The position numbers were made by a program, and so were the translations under genes. From contig JABAKD010000011.1 of assembly GCA_012845835.1 (NCBI GenBank), positions 10,912,381-10,976,380 of the forward strand: DNA of 64,000 bases. The letters are read 5' to 3'. The stretch is from Undaria pinnatifida (Eukaryota > Sar > Phaeophyceae > Laminariales > Alariaceae). Position 1 is the stretch's first letter, and each line of letters opens with the position of its first letter. Positions 35,621 to 47,279 of the stretch are shown here, piece after piece. The notes beneath the pieces are model-generated. The model saw only the letters and a program-made list of their open reading frames with translations, did no database searches and was not told the DNA's origin.

Positions 35621-37047
35621 CAACTCTGCCACAGTGCAGCAGCGGTAGACAACACCATTTATGTGCGCGTGGCGTGTCCTCGCTATGCTGAGGGCGAGTT
35701 GCTTGTGTCGGAGCCTGTCACTTGTCACCCCACCATACCACACGTTTCTGCTGTACATAGGAACCCTTGAAAATGGTACCAGGTAATAACTTAGATACCA
35801 ACCAACCCATCGTTATACATTTACGTCCACAGAGGCAGCTTTTGAACAAGAATTTTTTCTGTTTTTTTTTGCGAAGATTGCAGGTGAGAGACAACAGCAG
35901 ACAACATGCGGAGAGCAAAACGCTACTACCGTGCGTGGTAGGACCATGTGCGCGTGCTGTATCCTCTCCTTACGGCAGCGAGTTGTTTCGGCCAAAGCCT
36001 GTCACGTATTGTCCTCTTGCTCCCTCGTTCTCAATAGAGGTGCTACTTACGTAGTATTCTACAGTAAGCCGCATCCCAAGGCGCACGTGCCCCTTCTCGC
36101 TTCCTGGCGGTCCCTAACCTGGAGGTCGAAGTGTGACGCTCTTCTCGAAATCATACATATCATACGGTGCAAAATTTTTGTTTGTTGTGTGCATTTTCTC
36201 AAAAACAAATCGGTCGTGGGCGCGTCTATCTCGAGTACCCAAAGAGTGCTAAAAGTACTGCTATTGAGTACACCCAAGAAGTACTGCGGGTAAAATGCGA
36301 GTTCATTATTTTTCCAGGCAAGTTTTTTCTGTGTGTACAAACAAATAAATGGTCATTGCGTCCGGTAGTAATAATAATCATGTGTCCTTGCGCCACTCCC
36401 CTAGGCACTTCCCGGAGAGGACCTTGTAATAGCTAAAATCACAGGTACGTGCAAATACCAGGTAAACAGTACTAACTACAATACTGCACGCAGGAATCGC
36501 ATGAGGATACATACGTACTCGTACTCGTAGGTACACACGGTGCAGAGCTGTTGTGACTGAGATCCGTGTTGAGATATATGCTGTTGGTGCTGTTGCTTTG
36601 TCCCAGCACGACTTGGAGTGGAGCAGGAGGTGGTGGTCGTGCTGCTGCTGCTGATCTGTGTGTCTCATCAAGGCTTGGTTGGGGTGGCGGTTGTAGGGTG
36701 TCACTCTGGACACAAATAAAAGGAACATTTGTGTATAAATATGAATATCAAACGGTGCTTACAGTTATGTGTTGTATGTGTCATGCAACACAAGACAACC
36801 GGCCGAGGTAAAGGAAGATGTCCGCATTTTCCGGCACATAGATGCACACACACCGACACACGCCTACGCACAAACGCGAACACGCTGCTCACACACGCAC
36901 AAGACATGGTCGTGGTTGCAACAAACGGGAAAACGCATGAAACGAGTGTGGTGCGGCGGCCATAGCTACGTTACAGCAGCAGCAGACGGAGCAAAAATCA
37001 CAAGCCGAAAATGAAAATTTGTCAAGGTTCCATCGTCCTAGTTTAAT
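35620..37047. other. Intergenic, nothing recognised
   Basis: Short open frames only. A few triplet-rich stretches (GCTGCTGCTG near 36640) and no gene-like signal. Confidence 0.4.
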
Positions 37048-37330
37048 AGCAAGCACATGCAGTCGAGCACTCGGTCACGAGCACTCGAGCACTCGAGCAC
37101 TCGAGCACGAACACGAGCACGAGCACGAGCACACGAGCATGAGCACGGCACAAGCACGACACGAGCACGACCACGAGAAGAGCACTCGAGCACGAGCACG
37201 AGCAAGAAGAGCACCAACACACCAGCACTCGAGCACGAACACTCGAGCACTCGAGCATGAGCACGACACGAGCACGACACGAGCACGAGCACGAGAAGAG
37301 CACTCGAGCACCCGGGTACGAGCACGAGGT
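37048..37330. repeat. GAGCAC hexanucleotide array with CTCGAGCA variants
   Basis: About 280 bp of GAGCAC/GAGCACGA/CTCGAGCA units. The array keeps several frames open on both strands (Ser-Thr-Arg-Ala-type and Cys-Ser-type peptides). These are by-products of the repeat. Confidence 0.9.
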
Positions 37331-38159
37331 GGCCAGGCAATCAGTGCGAGCTATCAGTCCGAGCTATCATCAGCAGAACGTCATTCTTCTGACCATGTGG
37401 GTTTGTATGCGCACGACAGGTTTTGCATGGCAGCCGCGAGGCGGTGTCAAGTCGTTTTAAGTCGGAATGTCTCCATTTGGGTATTGGCCAAAGTTCGCCG
37501 CTTTAAAGACCCAGAGCACGCCCCACGGACCTCGGCCGAAGCCCGCACTTGCGCTGTGGTGTACACGCGGGTCCCCTGCGTGCCCCGCGGCTGAGAGCAC
37601 GAGAAAATACCACAAGCCGGAAGAGAAAGACATGTCGTAGGGCGAAAAGCGTCAATTTTTGATACTGTACGTATGATATGTTACGAATCGTGCCCTAGTG
37701 CAACGAGGTCTAGAGTCAAGGCGAGACAGACAAGGATCTCTAGCCTACCAGCATCGCAGGATCCACGCGTGGGCTATGTCTGTAGCACGCCTCAGATATT
37801 CATAATGACTGAACTCCGAAGGCCCGATACGTCCGAGTCCAGAGGGCGCTTGTATGTCCCTCGGGGGAATAGAGCAAGTCCACTGTGCAGGTGCTCAAGG
37901 TATGAAGTCTCCCAAGAAAGTAGTGTGTAGATGGTAACGTGATTGCTTATTCGCAGCGTCCATGAACGTGAACCCAAGGAATTGTGTCTGGGTGGGGCAG
38001 CCACACCCGACTTAGGGAGGGGGCGTAAATAGCGCGGCCCCTACTATCATGAAAACGCCTCTGTCATAGTAACTCTTGAAATTGTCAAGGAACCGTAACA
38101 GATATCATACTACTGTAGGTACGTATGTACTTGTGGTACCTGGTATATGATAGCCCGTC
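37331..38159. other. Intergenic, nothing recognised
   Basis: The stop-free stretch continuing from the array to about 37594 is not supported by any domain. No repeats were noted. Confidence 0.4.
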
Positions 38160-38240
38160 GGGTCGCCCCGGCGGCGTATCAGGTTATCCTAGAGCCTGGT
38201 AAAGGTCAGTTTCGTGAGTTCGAGTCCCCCCGAGTGCATA
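38160..38240 (+). repeat. tRNA-like SINE head, second copy
   Basis: It opens GTCGCCCCGGCGGCGTA like the copy at 10625 and carries a B-box GAGTTCGAGTCCCC about 50 bp on. The A-box is degraded (GGCGTATCAGG). It is SINE-like rather than a tRNA gene. Confidence 0.55.
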
Positions 38241-38619
38241 CTCGTACGAATAAATACGTGGGTTAATTTTCTTGCGCACAAATTGACTCGCGGAAAAGGG
38301 CGATAGCGGGAGTTAGCAACACTCGATGAAAAATCGACAAGCAGAGGGATTGCTGAACCCTATGCGCGATAAAAGTTGAAGGCAAGGGACCGGGGGGAAG
38401 AAGGGACGGCACCTGTGACCATGGCTTATCCAGAAGGAGAAAGTTGGAAAGTAGAACAGTTGAGTGTTTGCGTTTAAAAACTTCACTGAAACTTCTTCCA
38501 TCGGGCCTGAAAAAGGCCAGATTCACTCCGGCATGGATTTGGCTGAGTTTGCGATAAAAATTCCACAAAAAAAAACAAAGCACAAAAACGTGCCATCCTG
38601 TCATGTGTACAGAATCCAC

Positions 38620-39010
38620 GCACAGCAGCATCGATCTCCCGCAGCGGCGAACGCAGAACACTGTTGGAACACGCGCACGAGAATGAGAACAGCAGCACAG
38701 CAGCAGCAGCAGCACAGCAGTAGCAGCAACGCAGCCACAGCCGCAGCAGCGGCGGGGGCGGGGGCGGAGGTGGCGGTGACGATGGCCCGCAAAATGAATT
38801 GCGACACAGCAGCTCGGCCTGGCTCGATCACCACGATCAGCATTAGAACAGCCAGTTTATTTTTATTTTTAAGAAACAAACGCAGGAGACACCAACCGCA
38901 GCAGTAGCACAACAGCCGATGCACAGCAGCAGCAGCAGCAATAGCGGCGGCGGCGGCGGTGCGGCGTGGTTGGTGGTGGCGGTGGAAGCTTCGGCGACAG
39001 AGTTGTGGTA
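38620..39010. repeat. CAG/CGG triplet-rich region
   Basis: Interrupted (CAG)n, (GCA)n and (GGCGGC)n tracts lie at 38695-38770, 38895-38950 and 38945-38965. Long open frames on the - strand here are poly-Ala/Ser artefacts. Confidence 0.7.
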
Positions 39011-39329
39011 TAGCGGCGGTGGTTAAAAACATCAGAACAGAATACGACAACATCACGCAGCAGCACAGAACAAGGTCATCGTAGAGAACGCCGGAGCGCT
39101 GGCTCACTAGCACCTACCCCTGACGTTGCGCGTACGCGCCATGCTTCCCCAGCTACCGTTCCTTCCCCAGCTACCCTTTGGTGCCTCCGCATCAAGGTTG
39201 AGGTTGTGTCTACCGCTGCCAAACACAGCGCACAGCGAGCAGTGTGTCTGCTGTGTGCTGCGGTGTGGGTTGTGCCCTCGTGCCCTCTGATTTTTGTGCC
39301 CTTGTGCCTGGAGAGCGACGGTGTTAAGC

Positions 39330-39955
39330 TCGATATTTTATAAAAATATTTTCAGGACGTCAGCGCGGTATTTTATAGAAATATTTCAAGGACGCACCCG
39401 TATACAACGGCAGCTTGCGCTGCCGGGGTTGTAACGAAGACCAATGATAGGGACAGCTTACGCTATACCTACAATGGGACTCGAAGGGTGCGCCAGCTAG
39501 CGTTGGGCTGCGAAAGCAACTGAGTTAAATCGACACACGACGCGTATGAAAATACGCGGAAGTGTGGTGAGCTAAAGCTTTATTTTTCCCCATCCGCCGG
39601 AGGATAAAAAAAAAAAAAAAAAAAAAAAAAATCAAGGACGTCAGCCGTGAGTTCGACGAACTTCGGGTCAAAACTCATCTTTGCAAGCTGCGTTGTTGGT
39701 ACTTGTAATATACTATGTGGGTGAGTTTTTTCTTAATGGGAGAGGGTCCTATTCTTTTGTGTAAAAAAATATGTATTTAGTTTTTCTCCACTAAAATGGT
39801 TGTTGGTATCAAAAAAAATATTTTAAGGACGTCAGCCGTGAGTTCGACGAATTTCGGGTCAATACTCATCTTTGCAAGCTGCGTTGTTGGTACTAGTGAT
39901 ATACTATGTGGGTGAGTTTTTTTTTATTGGGAGGGGTCCTATTATTTTGTTTAAA
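39330..39955 (+). repeat. Cluster of retroposon-like repeats with a 26-A tail and a tandem pair
   Basis: Segment 39425-39605 (GTTGTAACGAAGACCA...CCCCATCCGCCGGAGGAT) is related to 48985-49110 and is followed here by an uninterrupted run of 26 A (39606-39631). Next come two copies of GGACGTCAGCCGTGAGTTCGACGAA...ACTCATCTTTGCAAGCTGC (39637-39755 and 39828-39952, offset 191 bp). A single copy lies at 44325-44390. The poly-A suggests insertion by retroposition. Confidence 0.7.
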
Positions 39956-40194
39956 GAATATTACTTGTATGCCAATCGCATGAGCTGCTCGAGATTGATG
40001 GACGTTCACTCTGAAACTTTCACTCAGATCGGGATTTTCATGCCGTTTTGGGCAAATTCTCCCTTCAAAGTTCGCACGGTGATCGTATTTAATGGGATTT
40101 CAGATTAATTTTTTTAAACAACACTCCAGTGAAACAAAAAAAATGATACCCTGTAACCGTACATACACGTGCTGCATTTGATTTTTTGTTTACT

Positions 40195-40663
40195 TTTAGG
40201 GTCAGACGACAGAAAGCGGTACACCTCCACCACTTCGCGCCACCGTGCGGTACAGCAGAATACACCTAGGCTTTTGACCCCGACCTGCGACGCTGATTGG
40301 TCAACTCAGCCTCGTACCGCTTTTTGACACCAACTCCTTGCGGTACATCGTACCGCGGCTTCTCAGCTCGGCCGCCACCGTTTCCTTACGCGACCCATAA
40401 CGCTTTCTGTCGCAAAATACACCATGCGGACCGACTTTGCCCCAGGCTCTTCACGGCCCTTCTCCTTTCATTTTCCGACCGAATCTTAACCATGAGCACA
40501 ACGCCATTATAAGCATCCATGTAGAACGGCGCGCTTTCATATTCCTTCATATTTTGGATCCCTTCAGAGCAATCATTGCAACACCCCTGCCGCACACAGC
40601 ACGAACCGCTGCTCAACCATACATAGTCCGCACCATACGTAGCTCGCACACCCCACCTACACG

Positions 40664-40696
<33 letters not shown>

Positions 40697-41805
40697 CATT
40701 GTCATTATCACTATCACTATCACTATCACTATCATTGTCATTTTTGTTATCGTTATCGTTATCGTTATCGTTATCGTTATCGTTATCGTTGTTGTCGTTG
40801 TTGTCGTTGTTGTCGTTGTTGTCATTGTTGTCCTTGTTGTCCTTGTTGTCCTTGTTGTCCTTGTTGTCATTGTTGTCATTGTTGTCATTGTTGTCATTGT
40901 TGTCATTGTTGTCATTGTTGTCATTGTTGTCATTGTTGTCCTTCTTGTTGTCCTTCTTGTTGTCCTTCTTGTTGTCCTTCTTGTCGTCCTTCTTGTTGTC
41001 CTTGTTGTGGTTGTTGTGGTTGTTGTGGTTGTTGTGGTTGTTGTGGTTGTTGTGATTGTTGTTGTTGTTGTTGTTGTTGTCGTTGTTGTCGTTGTTGTCA
41101 TTGTTGTCATTGTTGTCGTTGTTGTCGTTGTTGTCGTTGTTGTCGTTGTTGTCATTGTTGTCATTGTTGTCATTGTTGTCATTGTTGTCATTGTTGTCAT
41201 TGTTGTCATTGTTGTCATTGTTGTCATTGTTGTCCTTGTTGTCGTTGTTGTCGTTGTTGTCGTTGTTGTCATTGTTGTCATTGTTGTCATTGTTGTCATT
41301 GTTGTCATTGTTGTCATTGTTGTCATTGTTGTCATTGTTGTCATTGTTGTCATTGTTGTCATTGTTGTCATTGTTGTCATTGTTGTCATTGTTGTCATTG
41401 TTGTCATTGTTGTCATTGTTGTCATTGTTGTCATTGTTGTCATTGTTGTCATTGTTGTCATTGTTGTCATTGTTGTCATTGTTGTCCTTCTTGTTGTCCT
41501 TCTTGTTGTCCTTCTTGTTGTCCTTCTTGTTGTCCTTCTTGTTGTCCTTCTTGTTGTCCTTCTTGTTGTCCTTCTTGTTGTCCTTCTTGTTGTCCTTCTT
41601 GTCCTTCTTGTTGTCCTTCTTGTTGTCCTTCTTGTTGTCCTTCTTGTTGTCCTTCTTGTTGTCCTTCTTGTTGTCCTTCTTGTTGTCCTTCTTGTGGTTG
41701 TTGTGGTTGTTGTGGTTGTTGTGGTTGTTGTGGTTGTTGTGGTTGTTGTGGTTGTTGTGGTTGTTGTGGTTGTTGTGGTTGTTGTGGTTGTTGTGGTTGT
41801 TGTGG

Positions 41806-41880
<75 letters not shown>

Positions 41881-42250
41881 TTGTTTTTGTTGTTTTTGTT
41901 GTTTTTGTTGTTTCTGTTGTTTTTGTTGTTGTTGTTGCTGTTGTTGTTCTCACATTAACTCGCATAATCGAGTCCGTGGTCACAGGACAGGCTCCAGTAT
42001 TGGGTTAGGTATGTATGGATGGCGGGGAAAAGGTTGAGGCAAAGGGGCAAAGAAGGAGTGACGGTCCCGCTACACGCGAACGACCCTGTTGGTCCACACA
42101 TACACCCGATGACGTCCGCCGTCCGCCTTGCGAGTTCGTACACCGCAATATGTCGCAATCCACGCAAGGAGAAGACGCCACCACTTAAACTTCGTAGTCA
42201 AGAACTTGGGCACAATTGAGATGCCCGGAATATAACTTATAATACACTAA
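40195..42250 (+). repeat. Fold-back family copy interrupted by a simple-sequence array
   Basis: 40200-40655 matches the left arm and inner part of the 3064-4124 element (CAGACGACAGAAAGCG, GCTGATTGGTCAA and so on). 41995-42250 matches its central part (GGCGGGG..., TCCGCCTTGCGAGTTCGTACACCGCA, GAACTTGGGC). Between them sits the array at 40664-41950. The right arm is not found directly downstream. Confidence 0.8.
40664..41950. repeat. 1.29-kb hexanucleotide/trinucleotide array (TTGTCA, TTGTCC, TTGTGG, TTG)
   Basis: Ordered blocks: TTATCA/TTATCG at the left, then TTGTCA-rich and TTGTCC-rich blocks, CTTCTTGTTGTC dodecamers (about 41485-41690), TTGTGG (about 41695-41810) and pure TTG (about 41810-41880), ending TTTTTGTTG. 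All units are purine/pyrimidine-skewed variants of one hexamer. Several frames on both strands remain open for hundreds of codons purely because the unit contains no stop. Confidence 0.97.
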
Positions 42251-43395
42251 CCATACCCGAAAACCTACATATATATATAAAATCATTATTTGGTTTCAGA
42301 GATTTGGTCAGGAGTTTTTCTTTGTCTCGGCCCAAGTATGCGATTCGCGGAACTGGAATTCTCGGTCGAATAGCTTCGTTCGAGCGCCGCCTTCGGGGGG
42401 CGGCTCCAACGCCCCTCGCCCTGCCGTGTCCGTCCCGCACATCGACGTGAACGCGGACGGATGCCGAGCGAGACAAGCGAGAAGTTGCAAAAATACCGCA
42501 TGTCGAGGAGGAATTTCGGAGATTTTGGTTGAATCGTAATGTCTGCAGCGCCTGGATGATTTACAAAATTGGCATCATTTCCAAAAGGTACTTGATAATG
42601 TTTGGAATTTTGCGGTGGCATACTCTCGAGCGTTTGTTTCTCTGCTGTACTTTTCTACTAGTTCGTTTGGTTTCTTGACCTTTCAGCTGCTTCCTGCAAA
42701 TTTGTTTTTTCTGCGCTGTAACACGATTTTGAACTTTTTCGCGATTTTCTCTTCCTTTTTGTCTAGTAAGTTGAACTTCCTACAAAGGCAATTTTTTAGT
42801 GTGGGCTCACCAGTAACGTGACACAAATTACCGACGATATCCAACAACTTCGTGACACAAATTACCGACGGCAAGACGTTTCGTGACAAAATAACTCCCA
42901 AATCGTGATATCTTCACGCGTAACGAGAATCTCGAGACGAAACCAAGCAGGTGGAGCCGTCTCTTCGGCCTTTGGCGCTGGCTTTAGCACGGCCGCTGAC
43001 ACTCAGGCAGCCTCTGCTGTAGGCATGAACGAGTGTGGTCCGCAGCGAACTATCCCGCTGTGCTCGCTTCTATGTGGCCATTGTCCATGCCATTTCATGT
43101 CACCTTCCTTCTGTTTCTAGCTCGTCGTCATACGGTTGAGGTACGAGGAAACCCGTACGTACGGGTGAGAACAGCAGTATGTACGACGAGCATGAACGCC
43201 AACTGACGCAATTGGCAAGCACACAACAGCAGGTGTAGCAGCAGTAGCCGAAGGGCGAAACTTCTAGCACATACTGCAGCAACTAGTAGCAACCAGAACC
43301 ACAGCAGATAGCTCAAAGTGCAGTACGAGTGCCGTTGGCAAGTTTAGTCGTAATCGCATCACTCTGTCCAATATTATAAAAATTAATATACACTC
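42251..43395. other. Intergenic, nothing firmly recognised
   Basis: The - strand frame 42286-42621 is basic and without a domain. The segment 42800-42900 has a local repeat (CGTGACACAAATTACCGACG, twice). Confidence 0.4.
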
Positions 43396-43417
43396 CAGCT
43401 GCGAGATCGAATATTTT

Positions 43418-43535
43418 GTCGAAACTCATCTTTGCAAGCTGTGTGTGATACTCCGATCGCGCGTATTACGGGTTGTGTGTCCTCATTAAGGATATAGGTC
43501 GGCGACTCCCCTTGCAACTACAGTGTAGCTACCAG
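43418..43535 (+). repeat. Dispersed repeat, partner of 34018-34135
   Basis: See the entry at 34018. It begins within a TCGAAACTCATCTTTGCAAGCT segment that is also shared with the repeats at 39.7, 39.9 and 44.36 kb, so these belong to one broader family. Confidence 0.8.
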
Positions 43536-44174
43536 GGTCAACAGGGTGATGTTAGGCAGTCTGTGCGCGGAAACTATAAAACCTGTTTCTGAGGGGGACA
43601 AAATCTGACAGCTGTGGAAGGAAATGCATCAGTTTATCAAGTGAATCCTGTAAGTCGAATATCCGGTGAGGGGAGGGCGGAGTTTTTAAGGACGTATATA
43701 ACAACCTTTTCATGTTCATACTGATGAAGAAAAAATATTACATTTCCTGTAAGAATGATACGTCGTACGAGCGGACGTTCTGGTGTGTTGCTGCCGTGAG
43801 ACCATCGAGCACACCGCATGTTTTACATAAACAAGAGCGAACAAGAGGCAGGGCACAGGGGCCCCCAACACAGAGGCACGTGACAACCATGGCCAGCTGT
43901 AGATCGCGTAATTGGCCGGTAGTCCGTGCTTCGGTGGGTGTATCGGAATTCGTTCGTAGTACTGCTGTAGACCGTCAAAAAAACACATGACATTTCGGTC
44001 TGGTGGCAGACTCGCCAGTAGACCCCCGATATTTATTTTCCTGTCCTTTTTCTTGGCCCCGTGCACCCCTAATGAAAGATTGCCCATTTGCCGCTAATGA
44101 AATCATGTTGGGGTGGTTGTAGACGAAACGCCGAAGAAACCCAAAACCCAGTAGACTTGGGGAGCGCCTAAGGT

Positions 44175-44250
44175 AAACGGAGGTGTTGGGGTGGTTGTAG
44201 AGTAAAGTTGGGGTGGTTGTAGAGTAAAGTTGGGGTGGTTGTAGAATAAA
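44175..44250 (+). repeat. Short tandem repeat GTTGGGGTGGTTGTAGAGTAAA
   Basis: About three units of 22 bp, with a further related GTTGGGGTGGTTGTAGA at 44108. This is a small G/T-rich minisatellite. Confidence 0.85.
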
Positions 44251-44399
44251 TGCCGCCTGTGTATTAGTTGCGGAACGGTCCAGCTTTAGCTTTTCTTTGA
44301 TTCCCACCATTTTATAAAAATATTTCAAGGACGACAGCCGTGAGTTTGACGAATTTCGGGTCAACACTCATCTTTGCAAGCTGCTTTGTTTTGCACTTG

Positions 44400-44600
44400 A
44401 AGAAGTTTCATCAGCTGAGATCTGGGCTTGGCTCATCAGTTCCACACCGCCCAGCACCCCATCGCAGCGCTATAGCTCACAGCAACGAAGCGCCGTGCAG
44501 TGCCCTGCGATGCCCTGCAGCTCAGCTCAGCAGCGCACCGCAGCGCAGCGCTAGCTCAGCAGAGCGAAGCGCTGTGCTTTGCCGTGCTCTGCCGTCGCGG
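44400..44600 (+). repeat. GC-rich dispersed repeat, inverted partner of 54590-54750
   Basis: It shares TCAGCTGAGATCTGGGCTTGG, CCGCCCAGCACCCCA, CGCTATAGCTC and GCCGTGCAGTGCCCTGCGATG with the reverse complement of 54590-54750. It is rich in AGCGC/CAGCGC steps. Confidence 0.85.
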
Positions 44601-45326
44601 TCGTTCGTTATTCATGATATCTAAAACTTCGCGTACGCTGATATTTAGGTATTTGGCGCTTTATTCTATATCGCGATATTTGTGTGGGCACTTTGTGCTG
44701 TCTAAAACTGAATTTGGAGTCATCAAGGGCTCAAGACTCGAGACGAAACGGAGCAAGGTTATTTGCCCCGTCTCGTCCGAGACCCAAAGCAGCGTAGGGC
44801 ACCAGCTGCCAGGGGTGTGAGTCGAGGCATGCACGGCATGGGCCAGATAACGTTGCCTGCAACAACTGCCCGCCACAGTATAAACGCGCGGAAGCCGCGA
44901 TGGGTCGTGCTTTGAGTTTTGCTTTACGTGGTTACTGTTGGGGTAGCTTGGGGATAGACACAATTTAAAAGCTATCGATGCCGAGGAACGAACGCAGGCA
45001 AGGGGGTTGACACAACAGAGGAATAACTGACTGCTGTGCTCCAGCTAGCTACTGCTGTGGTGTGCCCTCATCAACTGAAACCAAGCAACAGACACACATA
45101 TTGCCCGCGCTCGAGAGCAGGGGCGCCGGTCTGTCAAAGGGCTAATCCAGCCGTCGCGGTCGTTCGTTATTCATGGTGCCGCGCTGGAGGCTTCATACGT
45201 GCAGCGGTTGGTTGTGTGTGTGCTGTTGGGCAGTCATGTGCTGTGTGCGTGCTGGCCATGCGGCTGCAGGTGGGTCTCTCCCAGGCACCAACAAGTAAAC
45301 CGCATCTTTCCTCCAAAAAAAGTCAC

Positions 45327-45368
45327 AAAATATCGCGAAGGTGGGAATTCCCACCTACGCGATATTTT
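45327..45368. repeat. 42-bp near-perfect palindrome
   Basis: AAAATATCGCG and its complement flank GGTGGGAATTCCCACC. There is one mismatched pair (45338/45357) and no loop. It could extrude as a cruciform or be a target for a dimeric DNA-binding protein. Confidence 0.9.
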
Positions 45369-45369
45369 G

Positions 45370-45920
45370 GTATGTGCGGACCACGTATGGCGAAAGTATC
45401 CCAACAGCCTGGGGTCGTCTAAAACTCCAGACGCACATAATTCGGCTCTAAACAACCAATATCGCGATATCTCCGAGGTTTAGATATCTCTAATAGGATA
45501 CGCGCCAACAACAACGTACAACAACGACGGAAAACCTACAAAAAGAAATAAAAAAATAACGCGTGAGCGATGACGTGCTTTCATAGACGAATGTGCGTAC
45601 TACGACATCTGCGAAAGGTTCCCTACGGCCGGCAACGAAGGCGGGGATACAACTTTATTAGGAAGCAAAATTAGACGGACACCCTTCACAAACAAATAAA
45701 AAAATCCCTACATAAAAAAAATGGCCAGCTGAATTGCGACCGCGCAAATAATTGCGATCTTAGAGTTAGTAGGCTTTGACCCAATACGCCAAGGTTTTTT
45801 GCGCGACCTATTCGTATCATGTAACCAAAATTAGCCAAATTGCGGTTGTTTTGCTTGATGTCCGCAGGGCTTGAAGGAATAAAATACGGGAAAGTGCGAA
45901 TGGAGAATGCGATGCAAAAA
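45370..45920. other. Intergenic, nothing recognised
   Basis: A/T-rich with short A runs. No domain or clear repeat. Confidence 0.4.
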
Positions 45921-45922
45921 GA

Positions 45923-46684
45923 TTAGAAAGGCTGCAAGACGACCATGATACGTTGAGAAGAACGCGTGTTACACCAGTTGCAGATTGCTCTAATTCCCCT
46001 TTTCATATTATTGCGTTTGGTACTGTTGAAGTGCTCGTCATTTTGAGCGTGTTTGGTCTGCAGGTCAATCGAGGGCATTCTATATCCCCTATAGGGCTCC
46101 TCTCTAAGTGAGTTATTCGTACATTGTGCAAGTAAGCCCGCAGGACCCATCGTGTATCTCACGCCGAGTCAGAGCTGTTTTGTGACTATGGTAAGATCAA
46201 ATACTGATCTGTCATACCGATTCTTTTGTTTGCCTTGTGTTATGTCTGCATAATTCGTTTTCCATTTTTGTATATCTTCACCAGTGTAAGTGCCGCGTAC
46301 ATTGAAATAGCTAATTGAATTGAAGGCATGCAGTGTCGTCTTTAGTTCTTTCTTTGTGAGTGAGTTCTTCGTATTTTTTGGAAGCAAACATGAAGGACCT
46401 ATCATAGTAAGTTCTTCGTCTACTGTGGGAGTAAACGCCGAGGGGTTTTCCAAGGCACAATCAACGGCGCCTTCCTTTTTCCCTTCCGTAAATTAAACAT
46501 TTTCAACCATTCCGTCCGATGACTTTTTCATTGGCCCATGTCCTCTTTCGTTTCGCCTCGAAGCGAAGCAGGTTCTCAATTCTCCTTTCGGCATTTCTGG
46601 CCAACTTTTGCTTGGCGGCGGTTTTAACAACAGTGTGTATCGCCTATGCTCGCATTCTTTGTTTATATATTTTCCTTCCATCAA
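45923..46684 (-). pseudogene. A/T-rich unidentified open frames, possibly a decayed element ORF
   Basis: Three consecutive - strand frames (46684-46493, 46453-46169 and 46162-45923) are separated by single stops or shifts. Their composition is Lys/Asn/Thr-rich, unlike the simple-sequence frames elsewhere. Read in order they could be one broken protein of about 240 residues. I recognise no motif. The short C-x2-C in CNWCN near the end is not enough to assign a finger. The base composition differs from the surrounding repeats. Confidence 0.35.
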
Positions 46685-46754
46685 AGCAACCTTAGAACCT
46701 CATGTTGGCATTACCTTCAACTTCATTTTTTTTATAACTACAACTTATTTCGTC

Positions 46755-46950
46755 GAGTGCTACCCTTCCTTACCCAAAGAATGGGCGCCATCGAATGTCA
46801 ATTTTTTATCTTTAGAAGCTCATATTGGTATTAACCTCTTGGCATTAGTTTAAAGTTCAATAATGTCGAATCGAACAGCCACAACTTTTTCCCTTTTTCC
46901 TCGTCGAAGTGCTGCCCTGCCCTACCCGAAGCATGGGCGCCGGCATCGCC
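46755..46950 (+). repeat. Tandem repeat, 2 units of ~151 bp
   Basis: TGCTACCCTTCCTTACCCAAAGAATGGGCGCC (46759) recurs as TGCTGCCCTGCCCTACCCGAAGC with ATGGGCGCC at 46910. The GAAC/GCTCATRTTGGYATTA segment also repeats (46695 and 46818). Confidence 0.65.
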
Positions 46951-47279
46951 GGCGACCATGCGGAGCTCTTGTATGAAACAAAAAAGAGATTCTTGAGCGG
47001 TGGCGCCATCTGTCTGCGTGGTCGTACACTGCTGGATATGTACGAAACAACGGTGTTCGACTGTTGAAATGTGGACCTTGAAAATATATTACAAATGTAG
47101 TCTTGTACATTGCCTTCAACATGTAGTCTTGTATCCACGCAGTCAGTCTACCGACACAGACATAATCGGGTAGGTTTGTTTTAGCCGAAAGCACAAGAGA
47201 TATGGATGCATGCTTCGGCTTAGAAGCGTTTTGCCGAGGCGAGGAAGATGGTTCATTGAGTGTAAAAAAAGTGAGAACC

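Noticed and set aside
37019-37594. 191-codon frame rich in Glu-His-Ser-Thr-Arg
   Set aside because: Most of it is the GAGCAC array; the remainder has no recognisable fold.
38601-39113. 170-codon Ala-rich frame on the - strand
   Set aside because: Arises from CAG/CGG triplets; no family match.
40437-42008. Very long open frames on both strands (523 codons +, 456 codons -) of Val/Ile/Leu and Thr repeats
   Set aside because: They follow only from a stop-free hexamer array; composition is pure repeat and both strands are open alike.
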